Assembly: GCF_000178155.2 (NCBI RefSeq)
Contig: NZ_ADKM02000095.1
Span: 1 to 64,000, forward strand
Length of the DNA stretch: 64,000 nucleotides
DNA from: Hominimerdicola alba 8
GTDB taxonomy: Bacteria; Bacillota; Clostridia; Oscillospirales; Ruminococcaceae
Direction: 5' to 3'
This document shows, one piece after another, positions 47,297 to 56,372 of the stretch; the stretch's first letter is position 1; every line of letters starts with the position of its first letter. The notes under the pieces are model-generated. The model was given only the letters and a program-made list of their open reading frames with translations, did no database searches and was not told the origin of the DNA. The position numbers were made by a program, and so were the translations under genes.

Positions 47297-50200
47297 ATGC
47301 AGACCAAGCGAAAAAACTTTGGCAAACGCACCCTGAGCGCCGCACTTTCGGCAGCGATGGTGCTTTCGGCAGTACCCGCATCGGTGTTCACCGCAGATGC
47401 GGCTGTAGGTATCTACTTTACCACACCGCCGCGGAACAACTGCTACACTGACAAGCTGCCCACCGTTCTGTGGGAGTACAATGCCACAAACATGTGGGCA
47501 GATGCCTACATCTATCAGGTGTCGGACAAAAACGGCAGCAATCCCGTAAAGATCACGAAGATAGGTCCTGCCAGCTTCAAGACCGCTTCATGGTATGTCG
47601 ATGACTACGCACAGCTGGGGCACTACTATCAGGTGTGGCTGAAAGATACCAAATCGTCAGACGTTGTCAAGAGCAGCACTTTCTACCTGGATACCGCCCC
47701 GAAGATAACTTCTCAGATGAAGGACTACTATCTCGGTTCGGGCGATGAACCGACCTACGGCATAAACTTCCCCGCCGCCAAGACCGAACTTTACGGCGGC
47801 TTTACCCATCTCAAGACCTACGATGACTACGGCGATGACTGGAATGTTCTGAGCAATATCAGCAGACGCGGTCCTATCTACAAAGACGAAGATTTCGGTG
47901 AACCCGACAACCATGCGACCTATACTTTCAGGTCGTACTATACCCCCACAAAGTATGTCGAAACCGAACCTTTCCACGTATTTCAGGCTGAGATAGAGGA
48001 ACAGCCCGAAGATGCTGTCATCTACAACATGTCACCCAACGGCACGACCGCCACAGCAAACTTCCCCATCAAGGGTGTAAGACTTGTCACCAACTGGGGC
48101 ACGAAAGAACTTGATACGAGCAGGTACGTGCTTTCCGAAGACGGCAGGTCGGTCAAGGTAAAATTCTCGCAGGCTGATGCGAACATATCCAACAAATATT
48201 GGCTGGAACTGAAATACGGCTCAAAAGACACCGCATGGGTCAAAACAGATGAATTCCGCTGCTATTCCGATACTTTCGAGTACACTCTCCAGCCGCAGGA
48301 CGTTCTGGTAAAGGAAAGCGAGGTGGGCTCAGTCGAACATGCTGTTGAATGTTCCGACTATAACATCTGCCCCGAATACGAAGAAGTACTGGCTGACGGC
48401 GAAGTGATAGACTACTGCGAAGGCGATTACTTCTACATTTATAATGTAGATACATCACTTGCGGGCAAAGAACTCAAATTCAGGACTTACTATCCTTCAT
48501 GGAACGATGAATTCGAGAAGACCTATTCCGATTATATCGAGTCAGATGTGTTCCATGTTCGCGCAATGGCTAATGTCAACTTCATGGTACAGCCCATTGA
48601 TGTTGACCTGCCCGAAGATGGTTCGGAAGGTCTTGCCACCTGCGCAGTTGACTTCGAGCCACGCGGCGCAGCCCTCTACAAAGGCGAAGAAAAGATAAGC
48701 GATAAGTGTACATGGACATTCGAGGGCGGCTCTGCTGTCATAAACTGCCCCGTTACCGCCGACATGAAGGGCGATGGCATCAAGTTCAGGGTATACTACG
48801 GCGATGACGGCGAGTATATCGACTCTGATACTTTCGCGGTGACTCAGTATAAGATCACATCACAGCCGGGCAGAGAGATCTACCTGTACCGAAATACCAA
48901 CACCCGCGAACTGGTATACGAAACGAACTTCCCTGTAGATACCGCTAAGGTAATGGACTACTGGAACAACACCACATACTCAGATGCGGTCATAAAGATA
49001 GAAAATACCGAAGACAAGGGCAAGGTGACATTCACCGCCAACAGCGACTTCGAGTATAAGACCGTTTACCTGTCGATCCGTCCGAAGGGCAGCGGGAATG
49101 CTCTGAAAACAGCGGCTACCGACATCTATCCCGCATTTGAACCCGATTTCTATGAACTGCCCCAAAGCATAGTTTTCCCCGATGATGTCAATGAAGTATC
49201 TGTGATATTCGGCTGTGAATTTGACTTTACTAACTATGAACTTTACGCAGACGGCAAACTCGCGGAAAGCTACCACTGCGACCCTGTCAGCTTCAATTAT
49301 GTCAACATCACAAGAGATATCGCAGGCAAAGATCTTGTGCTGAAAGTCACCGTACCCGCCAGCGAAGCCAGAGGCACCCCCGAAGAATACCTTGAAAGCC
49401 CTGTTTTCAAGGCAGTACTTCCCGACAGCAGCCACAAGTTCTCGATGCAGCCTAACGATATGGATATAACTTCGGGCGACCTGCATCACCTGACATGGAA
49501 CACCAACTTTACACCTGTAAAAGTTGAAGTCACCACAAATCTGACATACTCCTACTACACACTTCCAGACCCCACACAGAAGAGCCTTGACTATATCTTC
49601 TGGTACAGCAATTCCTTTGACAGCGATATCTACCGCCTGAAAGCATATTACGGCGAGGGTGATCTGGATTATGTCTACAGCGACACATTCAAGTCAGTCA
49701 GACCCGCTTTCTCGGTAGAACCAATGGGCGGCTACGCACCCACAGGCGAGAACCTGAAGATCGAATGGGATACCAACTTCAAGCCCGTCAAGCAGGAACT
49801 CTGGGCTGACAACGCATTCGTAAAAGAACTGAAAGCAGATGCAAAGTCTGTCGAACTGGACGGCATCGGCGTGAACAACTATCAGATAGTTTCTTACTAT
49901 GACGATGACGAGAACAGCGCAGTGTTCAGCGCGTATTTCTTCGTCAAGCTGACAAATGCGCCCATATACAAGCTGAAAGCCAACAAAGATGTGATTTTCT
50001 ATAACTCCGACGGCTATTATACCTCATCTGCCATAGAGGGCGAAACTGTTGATATACTCTTCGTTGGTTCCTATGAAGATTTCGGAAGCTGGGTTTCAAA
50101 GAGCGGCAATGTCAATTTCGATGACCCCGAAAATGATTACACACACTTCACCATGCCCGCAGGCGATGTTGAAATAATCATCAACAAGCCGAAAGCACAG

Positions 50201-50398
50201 GGTCTTAAGGGCGATGTCAACGGCGACGGCAAGATAAATGTCACCGATGTTTCAAAGGCAGCCGCCCATGTAAAGAACATAAAGAGCCTTGACTCCGATG
50301 CTGTATCACGCGCTGATGTAAACGATGACGGCAAAATAAACATCACCGATGTTTCAAAGATAGCCGCACACGTAAAGGGCGTCAAGACCCTGCATTAA
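47297..50398 (+). CDS. Secreted multi-repeat protein with C-terminal type I dockerin
   Basis: A 1033-residue exported protein. The N-terminus (RTLSAALSAAMVLSAVPASV then FTADAA) is a signal peptide with likely cleavage after ADA. Residues about 35-900 contain roughly nine diverged Ig-like units of 85-100 residues, each opening with a motif like F.MQP.D and containing a tryptophan-asparagine-phenylalanine core (LTWNTNFTPVKVEV, IEWDTNFKPVKQEL). One further domain (FTMPAGDVEIII) precedes the dockerin. The dockerin has the duplicated calcium loop GDVNGDGKINVTDVSKAAAH and ADVNDDGKINITDVSKIAAH. No catalytic domain is visible, so it may be a structural or binding part of a cellulosome-type complex. 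Confidence 0.85.
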   Translation: MQTKRKNFGKRTLSAALSAAMVLSAVPASVFTADAAVGIYFTTPPRNNCYTDKLPTVLWEYNATNMWADAYIYQVSDKNGSNPVKITKIGPASFKTASWYVDDYAQLGHYYQVWLKDTKSSDVVKSSTFYLDTAPKITSQMKDYYLGSGDEPTYGINFPAAKTELYGGFTHLKTYDDYGDDWNVLSNISRRGPIYKDEDFGEPDNHATYTFRSYYTPTKYVETEPFHVFQAEIEEQPEDAVIYNMSPNGTTATANFPIKGVRLVTNWGTKELDTSRYVLSEDGRSVKVKFSQADANISNKYWLELKYGSKDTAWVKTDEFRCYSDTFEYTLQPQDVLVKESEVGSVEHAVECSDYNICPEYEEVLADGEVIDYCEGDYFYIYNVDTSLAGKELKFRTYYPSWNDEFEKTYSDYIESDVFHVRAMANVNFMVQPIDVDLPEDGSEGLATCAVDFEPRGAALYKGEEKISDKCTWTFEGGSAVINCPVTADMKGDGIKFRVYYGDDGEYIDSDTFAVTQYKITSQPGREIYLYRNTNTRELVYETNFPVDTAKVMDYWNNTTYSDAVIKIENTEDKGKVTFTANSDFEYKTVYLSIRPKGSGNALKTAATDIYPAFEPDFYELPQSIVFPDDVNEVSVIFGCEFDFTNYELYADGKLAESYHCDPVSFNYVNITRDIAGKDLVLKVTVPASEARGTPEEYLESPVFKAVLPDSSHKFSMQPNDMDITSGDLHHLTWNTNFTPVKVEVTTNLTYSYYTLPDPTQKSLDYIFWYSNSFDSDIYRLKAYYGEGDLDYVYSDTFKSVRPAFSVEPMGGYAPTGENLKIEWDTNFKPVKQELWADNAFVKELKADAKSVELDGIGVNNYQIVSYYDDDENSAVFSAYFFVKLTNAPIYKLKANKDVIFYNSDGYYTSSAIEGETVDILFVGSYEDFGSWVSKSGNVNFDDPENDYTHFTMPAGDVEIIINKPKAQGLKGDVNGDGKINVTDVSKAAAHVKNIKSLDSDAVSRADVNDDGKINITDVSKIAAHVKGVKTLH

Positions 50399-50411
50399 AT
50401 AATGATTTTCC

Positions 50412-50448
50412 GATATCCCGCAGACTGCATGCCTGCGGGATATCTCTT
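50412..50448 (+). terminator. Terminator of the dockerin gene
   Basis: GATATCCCGCAG and CTGCGGGATATC form a 12-bp perfect stem around a 9-nt loop, followed by TCTTT. The rest of the gap to 50646 shows a TATACT box near 50570 but no clear -35. Confidence 0.85.
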
Positions 50449-50646
50449 TCTGCCTGAACTGCCGCAAAAAACTGTCAGCAGTATCAGCGGCGCGGCACAG
50501 CAGATGTTCAACCGTGAAAATGAAAATATTGTGAAATCGGTGGAATTTTTTACAGTTATGTGTTATACTATAAGTTGGTATATTTTCATCTGTCAACTAA
50601 TTTTAAACAGGCTTTCCGCGAAAAGTCTATAGAACGGAGAATGTAA

Positions 50647-51927
50647 ATGGCAGTAAATTATAATAAAACGGAGATAGGCAAGGGCATCACCCTCACCCGC
50701 ATCACCGACCCCAAGTATAAGGCGAATATTATCCGTGTAAGATTCATCACACCGATAGTCCCCGATGATCTGGGCGTGAATGTACTGCTCACTTCACTGC
50801 TGGTGACTTCAAACTCGCAGTACAAGTCGAGAAGTGAACTTTCAAAGAAGTTTCTGGGACTGTACGGTACTTCCATCGGCGCGGTTTCGGCTAATGTCAG
50901 CGACTATCAGTCGGTGGGCATGACCATAAGCGCCATACGCGACCGCTTCACCATCGGCGGCGAGGTCATCTCGGATGAAGCTGTGAAACAGCTGATAAAA
51001 TGTATCTTCGAGCCTGACCTCACCGACGGAAAATTCAACGAGAACTACTTCCGCCTGAGAAAGCAGGAACTTCTCGACAACATAGCCGCCGCAGTCAATG
51101 ACAAGCGCGGCTACGCATATATGAAAGCGAAAGAAGTCATCTACGCGGGCGAACCTGCGGCGGTATCCGATATGGGCACTGCCGAGCGTGCAGCCGCTAT
51201 AACTCAGGAAGACCTGCTGAGGCAGTACCGCTTCCTGCTGAAACATGCCGCCATAGACATAACCGTGTGCGGCGGCGGTGAGATAGACAGCGCAGTAAAA
51301 CTGCTGACAGATGCTTTTGCAAAAGTCGAAAGGGGCGATGTGCCGCAGATAGACTATCTCAAAGCATCACCCGTCAAGGAAAAGCTGTGCGTAAAGGAAG
51401 AGCCGATGAACATAAACCAGAGCAATATGTTCATGGCGTACAAGACCGACTATCCGAATATATACGCCAACAAGCTGATGGACTGCATACTGGGCGGCTC
51501 GGCATTTTCAAAGCTGTTCATGAACGTGCGCGAGAAACTTTCGCTGTGCTATTACTGTGACAGCTATTTCAGCGACCTCAAAAACGTGATGATGATAGAA
51601 AGCGGCGTTGATACAGCCAATATCGAAAAGGCACAGCAGGCTGTAACAGCCGAACTGAAAGCCATGCAGAACGGTGATTTCACCGATGAAGAGATGGAAA
51701 ATGCAAAGCTGTATATATGCAGCGGCTTCATGTCCAACTACGACTCGGAATGGGATATCGGTGCATGGTACAGGGTGCAGGATACACGCGGCACCGCCTA
51801 CACCCCCGAAGAATGCTGCGCACTTATAAATGCTGTGACAAGGGAACAGATAATCGAAAGTGCCAAAAGCATGAAGCCCGATACGATATTCATTCTTAAG
51901 GCGGAGGGAGGCAGCGATGATGAATAA
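50647..51927 (+). CDS. yfmF: M16-family protein YfmF, no zinc site
   Basis: A 426-residue member of the insulinase-like M16 family. NIIRVRFITPIVPDDLGVNV leads into the fold, and MNVREKLSLCYYCDSYFSDL is the conserved C-terminal part (NxREKxGL.Y-like). The HxxEH zinc motif is absent, as in the inactive partners of M16 pairs. In Bacillus the yfmF-yfmH pair is linked to modification of elongation factor P. Its 3' end overlaps yfmH by 11 bp. Confidence 0.85.
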   Translation: MAVNYNKTEIGKGITLTRITDPKYKANIIRVRFITPIVPDDLGVNVLLTSLLVTSNSQYKSRSELSKKFLGLYGTSIGAVSANVSDYQSVGMTISAIRDRFTIGGEVISDEAVKQLIKCIFEPDLTDGKFNENYFRLRKQELLDNIAAAVNDKRGYAYMKAKEVIYAGEPAAVSDMGTAERAAAITQEDLLRQYRFLLKHAAIDITVCGGGEIDSAVKLLTDAFAKVERGDVPQIDYLKASPVKEKLCVKEEPMNINQSNMFMAYKTDYPNIYANKLMDCILGGSAFSKLFMNVREKLSLCYYCDSYFSDLKNVMMIESGVDTANIEKAQQAVTAELKAMQNGDFTDEEMENAKLYICSGFMSNYDSEWDIGAWYRVQDTRGTAYTPEECCALINAVTREQIIESAKSMKPDTIFILKAEGGSDDE

Positions 51928-53203
51928 GGAAATTATCAGAAGTGAACGTTTCGGTGAGCAGTATTCGCTGATACACCACCCCTCAGGACTTGATGTGCTG
52001 GTATGGAAGATGGATAACTATTCCACCACCGAAGCGATGTTCGCCACAAAGTACGGCTCTATCAATACATGCTTCAAGACTGCCAAAACAGGCGACTTCA
52101 TCGAAGTCCCCGAAGGCATCGCACACTACCTCGAACACAAGCTGTTTGAGAACGAGGACACCGATGTGTTCGACCTTTACGCCGCCACAGGCGCATCGGG
52201 CAATGCTTTCACCACTTTCCATGAAACAGCCTACACATTCAGCACAGCCCGCAACTGGGACAAGGCGCTGGAAATACTCCTCGACTTTGTGCAGAAGCCC
52301 TATTTCACACAGGAAAATGTGGATAAAGAACAAGGCATAATCGCACAGGAGATAAAAATGGGCGAAGACTCGCCCTACCGCAGCTGCTACTTCAACCTGC
52401 TGAAAGCGCTGTATAAGGAACACCCCGTAAAAATAGACATCGCAGGCACAGTGGAGTCGATCGCTAAGATAACCCCCGAACTGCTTTACGACTGCTATTA
52501 CACTTTCTACAATCTTCACAACATGGTGCTGTCCATCGCGGGCAATGTTGATGAAGACAAGGTCATCGAGATATGCGACAAGCTGTTGAAGCCCGCAGAA
52601 GACCTTAAACTCGAATGCCGCTTCCCCGAAGAGGGTCACGGCGTTGCACAAAAGCGCATCACAGGTAAATTCCCTGTAGGTCTGCCGCTGTTCGATATCG
52701 GCTTCAAAAGCAAGCCCTGCGGCGGCATAGAACTTGAAAAGCGCGCCTGCATAGCAAAGACCATACTCCAGCTGGTGGCAGGTACTTCATCACCGCTGTA
52801 CCAGCAGATGTTCGAGGACGGTCTGATAAATTCACAGTTCGGCTACAGCACCTTCAACGCAGTTGACAGCTATTTCGCCTGCATAATATCGGGCGAGTCG
52901 AAAGACCCCGACGAAGTCTACAGGCGTATAATCGCTGAACTTGACCGCGTACAGCGCGAAGGCTTTGACAAGGAGAACTTCGAGATACTCAAAAAGTCGC
53001 GCTACGGCTCGATGGTAAGGACTCTCGGAAGTGTCGAGGGCATCGCAGATTCGATGACCGAAAGCTACTTCAACGGCACTACCGTGTTTGACGAGGCAGA
53101 AGTGCTGGCAGAAATGACCATCGAGGACTGCATGGCGGCGGTGAGCGAACTGTTTAACGAGGAAAATTCGGCTATATCCATAATAGAGCCTGCAAAGGAG
53201 TAA
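51917..53203 (+). CDS. yfmH: M16-family zinc peptidase YfmH
   Basis: A 428-residue M16 protein with the inverted zinc motif in PEGIAHYLEHKLFENEDTDV (HxxEH) and a downstream Glu in EQGIIAQEIKMGED. It would pair with the inactive YfmF just upstream, the two-protein arrangement known from related Firmicutes. The next gene, lgt, follows 7 bp later. Confidence 0.88.
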   Translation: MMNKEIIRSERFGEQYSLIHHPSGLDVLVWKMDNYSTTEAMFATKYGSINTCFKTAKTGDFIEVPEGIAHYLEHKLFENEDTDVFDLYAATGASGNAFTTFHETAYTFSTARNWDKALEILLDFVQKPYFTQENVDKEQGIIAQEIKMGEDSPYRSCYFNLLKALYKEHPVKIDIAGTVESIAKITPELLYDCYYTFYNLHNMVLSIAGNVDEDKVIEICDKLLKPAEDLKLECRFPEEGHGVAQKRITGKFPVGLPLFDIGFKSKPCGGIELEKRACIAKTILQLVAGTSSPLYQQMFEDGLINSQFGYSTFNAVDSYFACIISGESKDPDEVYRRIIAELDRVQREGFDKENFEILKKSRYGSMVRTLGSVEGIADSMTESYFNGTTVFDEAEVLAEMTIEDCMAAVSELFNEENSAISIIEPAKE

Positions 53204-53210
53204 ATGAAAA

Positions 53211-54446
53211 ATGAACATGAATGTTATGACTGCCCTGACAGCCCTCGCGGAGGACACAGCCGCAGTCAGAGAAAAGCTGAGGGCAAATCCCGATAAGGTG
53301 TATTTCCCGAATTTCGGCGGCGGCGATAATATCCTCAAAGAGGGCATCAGCATCGACCGCGTGGCGTTCACGGTACCCGGACTGAACTTCACGGTATACT
53401 GGTACGGACTGCTGATAGGCATCGGCATGCTGCTGGCGATAATCTACGGTTTCAGAAAAATGCGTCCCTGCGGCATCGACCCCGACAGAGCGACCGACTC
53501 GGTGATAAGCGGCATTATCGGCGCTATCATCGGTGCAAGGCTCTACTATATCATATTCAATACAGAGGGCATGAAGCTGACCGACTTTTTCAAGATACGC
53601 GACGGCGGTCTTGCCATCTACGGCGGACTTATCGGTGCGATACTGGTGGGCGGCATCGTCACTAAGCTGAGGGGTCTGCGGCTTTCCGCCATGCTGGATG
53701 TCACAGCACCCTGTTTCCTGATAGGTCAGTGCATCGGCAGATGGGGCAATTTCTTCAATCAGGAGGCTTTCGGCGCAAACACCGACAAAGCGTGGGGCAT
53801 GCTGTCGTGGAAGACTGCCGCGTATATCAGCGACCATTATGACACCCTCACCGATGTTGACGCTTTCAAGCCGATACACCCATGCTTTTTGTATGAGTCG
53901 CTCTGGTGTCTGCTGGGATTTGTGCTTCTGCACCTATACTTCAAACACCGCAAGTTCGACGGCGAGATATTCCTCATGTACACATTCTGGTACGGTCTGG
54001 GCAGGTTCTTCATAGAAGGTCTGAGAACTGACTCACTCTATCTGGGTCATATAAGAGTTTCCCAGCTGGTGGCAGGCACATGCGTTGTCGCATCTGTCAT
54101 ACTGTGGATAGTTTTCAGAAGTTCGGTAAAGCGTTCGGACAGCTACAAGTTCTTCTGCGAAACGGAAGTTTCCAAAGCACAGCTGGCAGAGTTCACCGAG
54201 TATGAAGATATGCAGAAGGAAAAGAAAGAACTGAAAAAGAAGATAGACGAAGCCAAGCACAAGGGCGAGAGTTTTGCGGAACTTGAAAAGGAATACGAGA
54301 AAAAGTTCGGCAAGGAAGCTGTGAAAGCCAAAAAGCAGGCACTCAAAGATGCCGCAAGCAAAGACAAGGAAAAGGCTGAAAAGCCCGATGACGGCTACAA
54401 GTCGATACTCGCAGATGACGAGGACGAAAAGGAAAATAATGACTGA
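53211..54446 (+). CDS. lgt: Prolipoprotein diacylglyceryl transferase with long charged tail
   Basis: A 411-residue membrane enzyme that adds diacylglycerol to the lipobox cysteine of lipoproteins. About seven membrane segments lie between residues 65 and 310. IGARLYYIIF and GQCIGRWGNFFNQEAFG are the Lgt signatures, with the essential Arg. The normal family length is 260-300; here about 110 extra C-terminal residues are rich in K, E, D and form a likely coiled coil. The first 60 residues are also longer than usual. Lipoproteins in this window include the protein at 17727. Confidence 0.93.
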   Translation: MNMNVMTALTALAEDTAAVREKLRANPDKVYFPNFGGGDNILKEGISIDRVAFTVPGLNFTVYWYGLLIGIGMLLAIIYGFRKMRPCGIDPDRATDSVISGIIGAIIGARLYYIIFNTEGMKLTDFFKIRDGGLAIYGGLIGAILVGGIVTKLRGLRLSAMLDVTAPCFLIGQCIGRWGNFFNQEAFGANTDKAWGMLSWKTAAYISDHYDTLTDVDAFKPIHPCFLYESLWCLLGFVLLHLYFKHRKFDGEIFLMYTFWYGLGRFFIEGLRTDSLYLGHIRVSQLVAGTCVVASVILWIVFRSSVKRSDSYKFFCETEVSKAQLAEFTEYEDMQKEKKELKKKIDEAKHKGESFAELEKEYEKKFGKEAVKAKKQALKDAASKDKEKAEKPDDGYKSILADDEDEKENND

Positions 54447-54519
54447 CTCCCTCAGTACGCCGAATAGCGGCGTTCAGGCAGGACAGCCATAAAACGACAT
54501 AAACAGGAGGTAAATGAAA

Positions 54520-55371
54520 ATGGCAAACATTATTGACGGCAAGGCGGTATCCGCACAGGTCAAGGAAGAGATCAGGCAGGAGGTCGAGGCGCTGAAAGCT
54601 AAGGGCGTTGAGATAGGTCTGGCAGTGGTGATAGTGGGCGATGACCCCGCATCACAGGTGTATGTAAAAAATAAGGAGAAGGCTTGTGAAACTGTAGGCT
54701 TCAATTCCTACAAGTACGCTCTGCCCGCTGAAACTACCGAAGAAGAACTGCTGGCACTGGTAGACAAGCTGAACAAGGACGACAAAGTTGACGGCATACT
54801 GGTACAGCTTCCTCTGCCCAAGCACCTAGATGACAAGATAATCATAAACAACATACGCCCCGACAAGGACGTTGACGCTTTCCACCCCGTAAACGTGGGT
54901 AAGATAATGATAGGCGATTACAGCTTCCTGCCCTGCACACCTGCGGGCGTTATGGAACTTATCAAGTCCACCGGCACAGATGTTGCAGGCAAGGAATGCG
55001 TTGTCATCGGCAGAAGCAACATCGTTGGCAAGCCTCAGGCTATGCTCCTGCTCCATCAGAACGGCACTGTTACCATCACCCACTCAAAGACAAAGAACCT
55101 CAAGGAAGTCTGCGCAAGGGCTGACATTCTCGTGGCGGCAGTCGGCAGGGCTAAAATGGTCACCGCTGACTACATCAAGGAAGGCGCTGTTGTCATAGAT
55201 GTCGGCATGAACCGCGATGAGAACGGCAAGCTGTGCGGCGATGTTGACTTTGAGGACTGCAAGGAGAAAGCAGGCTACATCACCCCCGTTCCCGGCGGCG
55301 TAGGTCCTATGACCATAGCTATGCTGATGAAGAACACCCTCACAGCAGGCAAGGAGCATCACGGCATCTGA
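54520..55371 (+). CDS. folD: Methylenetetrahydrofolate dehydrogenase/cyclohydrolase
   Basis: A 283-residue bifunctional enzyme that makes 10-formyl-THF, the donor for both transformylases of purine synthesis in this window. [20 protein letters not shown] holds the catalytic Tyr-Lys region; [20 protein letters not shown] and [20 protein letters not shown] are the family signatures. I chose the second ATG (54520), at better distance from AGGAGGT than the one at 54514. Confidence 0.95.
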   Translation: MANIIDGKAVSAQVKEEIRQEVEALKAKGVEIGLAVVIVGDDPASQVYVKNKEKACETVGFNSYKYALPAETTEEELLALVDKLNKDDKVDGILVQLPLPKHLDDKIIINNIRPDKDVDAFHPVNVGKIMIGDYSFLPCTPAGVMELIKSTGTDVAGKECVVIGRSNIVGKPQAMLLLHQNGTVTITHSKTKNLKEVCARADILVAAVGRAKMVTADYIKEGAVVIDVGMNRDENGKLCGDVDFEDCKEKAGYITPVPGGVGPMTIAMLMKNTLTAGKEHHGI

Positions 55372-55401
55372 CAGTCGGCTCAACGATAAAATATCAGAGA
55401 A

Positions 55402-55418
55402 GGGGCTGTTGCAGCCCC
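55402..55418 (+). terminator. GC-rich hairpin after folD
   Basis: GGGGCTG and CAGCCCC pair around TTG. The T run is missing on the plus strand, so termination may be weak. The left half (GGGGCTGTTGCA) recurs inverted at 56137-56148. Confidence 0.5.
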
Positions 55419-55428
55419 AACAAAGAAA

Positions 55429-55475
55429 AAAGAGCCTGGCACAGACCTGAAAGGTAGTGCCAAGCTCTTCTTTTT
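55429..55475 (+). terminator. Second hairpin after folD
   Basis: AGAGCCTGGCAC and GTGCCAAGCTCTT pair with one mismatch, followed by CTTTTTG. It could be the actual folD terminator or part of an insertion-sequence end. A TATAAT box follows at 55480-55485. Confidence 0.65.
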
Positions 55476-55531
55476 GTGGTATAATATAATTGCAAAAACC
55501 ATTAAACCAACGAAAGGATCGTACCACAAAA

Positions 55532-55717
55532 ATGAGAAATTGTCAAGTGCGAATGAACGGGAGCATACAGGCTGAGGGAGCATTCGGCGTTCTTAAACAG
55601 GACTATGGTTTCAGAAGATCTCTGTGCAGAAGCAAGCCAAAAACGATAATACAAGTCGATCCCACCACTAAATTGACAAAATTGACAAAAGCTGACACGA
55701 AAGTGTCAACTATATAA
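55532..55717 (+). pseudogene. Transposase C-terminal remnant
   Basis: The frame from ATG 55532 reads MRNCQVRMNGSIQAEGAFGV then LKQDYGFRRSLCRS. The segment around GSIQAEGAFGVLKQDYGFRR is the C-terminal signature of a DDE transposase of the IS1182 kind. All the rest of the protein, with the catalytic acids, is missing, and the frame then runs into the hexamer repeats (LTKLTK). A promoter-like TATAAT lies upstream at 55480, so the 5' flank of the IS may also survive, which would make it an internal-deletion derivative. Confidence 0.65.
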
Positions 55718-55966
55718 ACCCCGAAAAATAGGGCTTTCAGGGGTCAAAACATAAAAGTTGACAAAATTGACAGGGTAGTAAGGATACTTTAAAAAATAAA
55801 TTTACCATATATTGGAAATTACCTGCTATTTTTTCATTTTTCCCCTTACCTTGTCAACATTGTCAATTTTCTCAAAAACAAGGTTTAAACGCCGTAAAAT
55901 AGGGCTTTTAAAAGTTGACAAAGCAGTGTCAATTTGTGTCAACTTTGTCAACTTTGGAATTGTCAA
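55673..55966. repeat. Cluster of twelve TTGACA/TGTCAA hexamers
   Basis: Exact hexamers begin at 55673, 55682, 55704, 55758, 55767, 55852, 55861, 55915, 55927, 55937, 55946 and 55961. Four pairs have starts 9 bp apart. The left ones are mostly TTGACA, the right ones mostly TGTCAA. AAAATAGGGCTTT recurs at 55726 and 55896. This iteron-like layout is not explained by any gene nearby. Confidence 0.8.
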
Positions 55967-55982
55967 GAAAAGGGGTCTATCC

Positions 55983-56072
55983 ATGAAAAAAATACCTGAT
56001 GACCGTATATACCTATTTCGTTTCGGGCGAAAAATATACTTCCCGACCGTTTTTGAACTGAAAACGGCATAA
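55983..56072 (+). CDS. Possible 29-residue peptide
   Basis: ATG with AAAAGGGG 7 bp upstream; product MKKIPDDRIYLFRFGRKIYF then PTVFELKTA. Short, but with a proper ribosome site directly after the repeat cluster. Not recognised; may be a remnant. Confidence 0.3.
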   Translation: MKKIPDDRIYLFRFGRKIYFPTVFELKTA

Positions 56073-56121
56073 AAACCAGCAGAACATAACACCCCCGAGT
56101 CCTTTTTTTTGAAGAAGGCTT

Positions 56122-56157
56122 GGGGGGTGCTGCGGTTGCAACAGCCCCTTTTTTTTG
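56122..56157 (+). terminator. Terminator with eight T
   Basis: GGGGGGTGCTG and CAACAGCCCC pair imperfectly around CGGTTG and are followed by TTTTTTTT. The rest of 56158-56372 has no gene; TATAAT (56316-56321) lies about 50 bp before tatD. Confidence 0.65.
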
Positions 56158-56372
56158 CGTGATATTTGACGGTGCGGGCGGCGCGGAAATGCTTGTTATG
56201 CCGTCATTCATCGCGGCGGTCGGGGGGTGGACGCTGTTTATTTTTCTTTTGGCGCACAGCATGTCACTTTTTTTGTAAATGACAAAAAAGTGCTTTACTT
56301 TTGGGGCGAGATGTGTTATAATAACTATTGTATATACAGGCGTATTTGTCGCCTGACAGAAAGGAGATCTGT

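Noticed and set aside
55673-55966. CRISPR-like reading of the hexamer cluster
   Set aside because: Repeats are only 6 bp, occur on both strands and have 9-bp periods, unlike any CRISPR.
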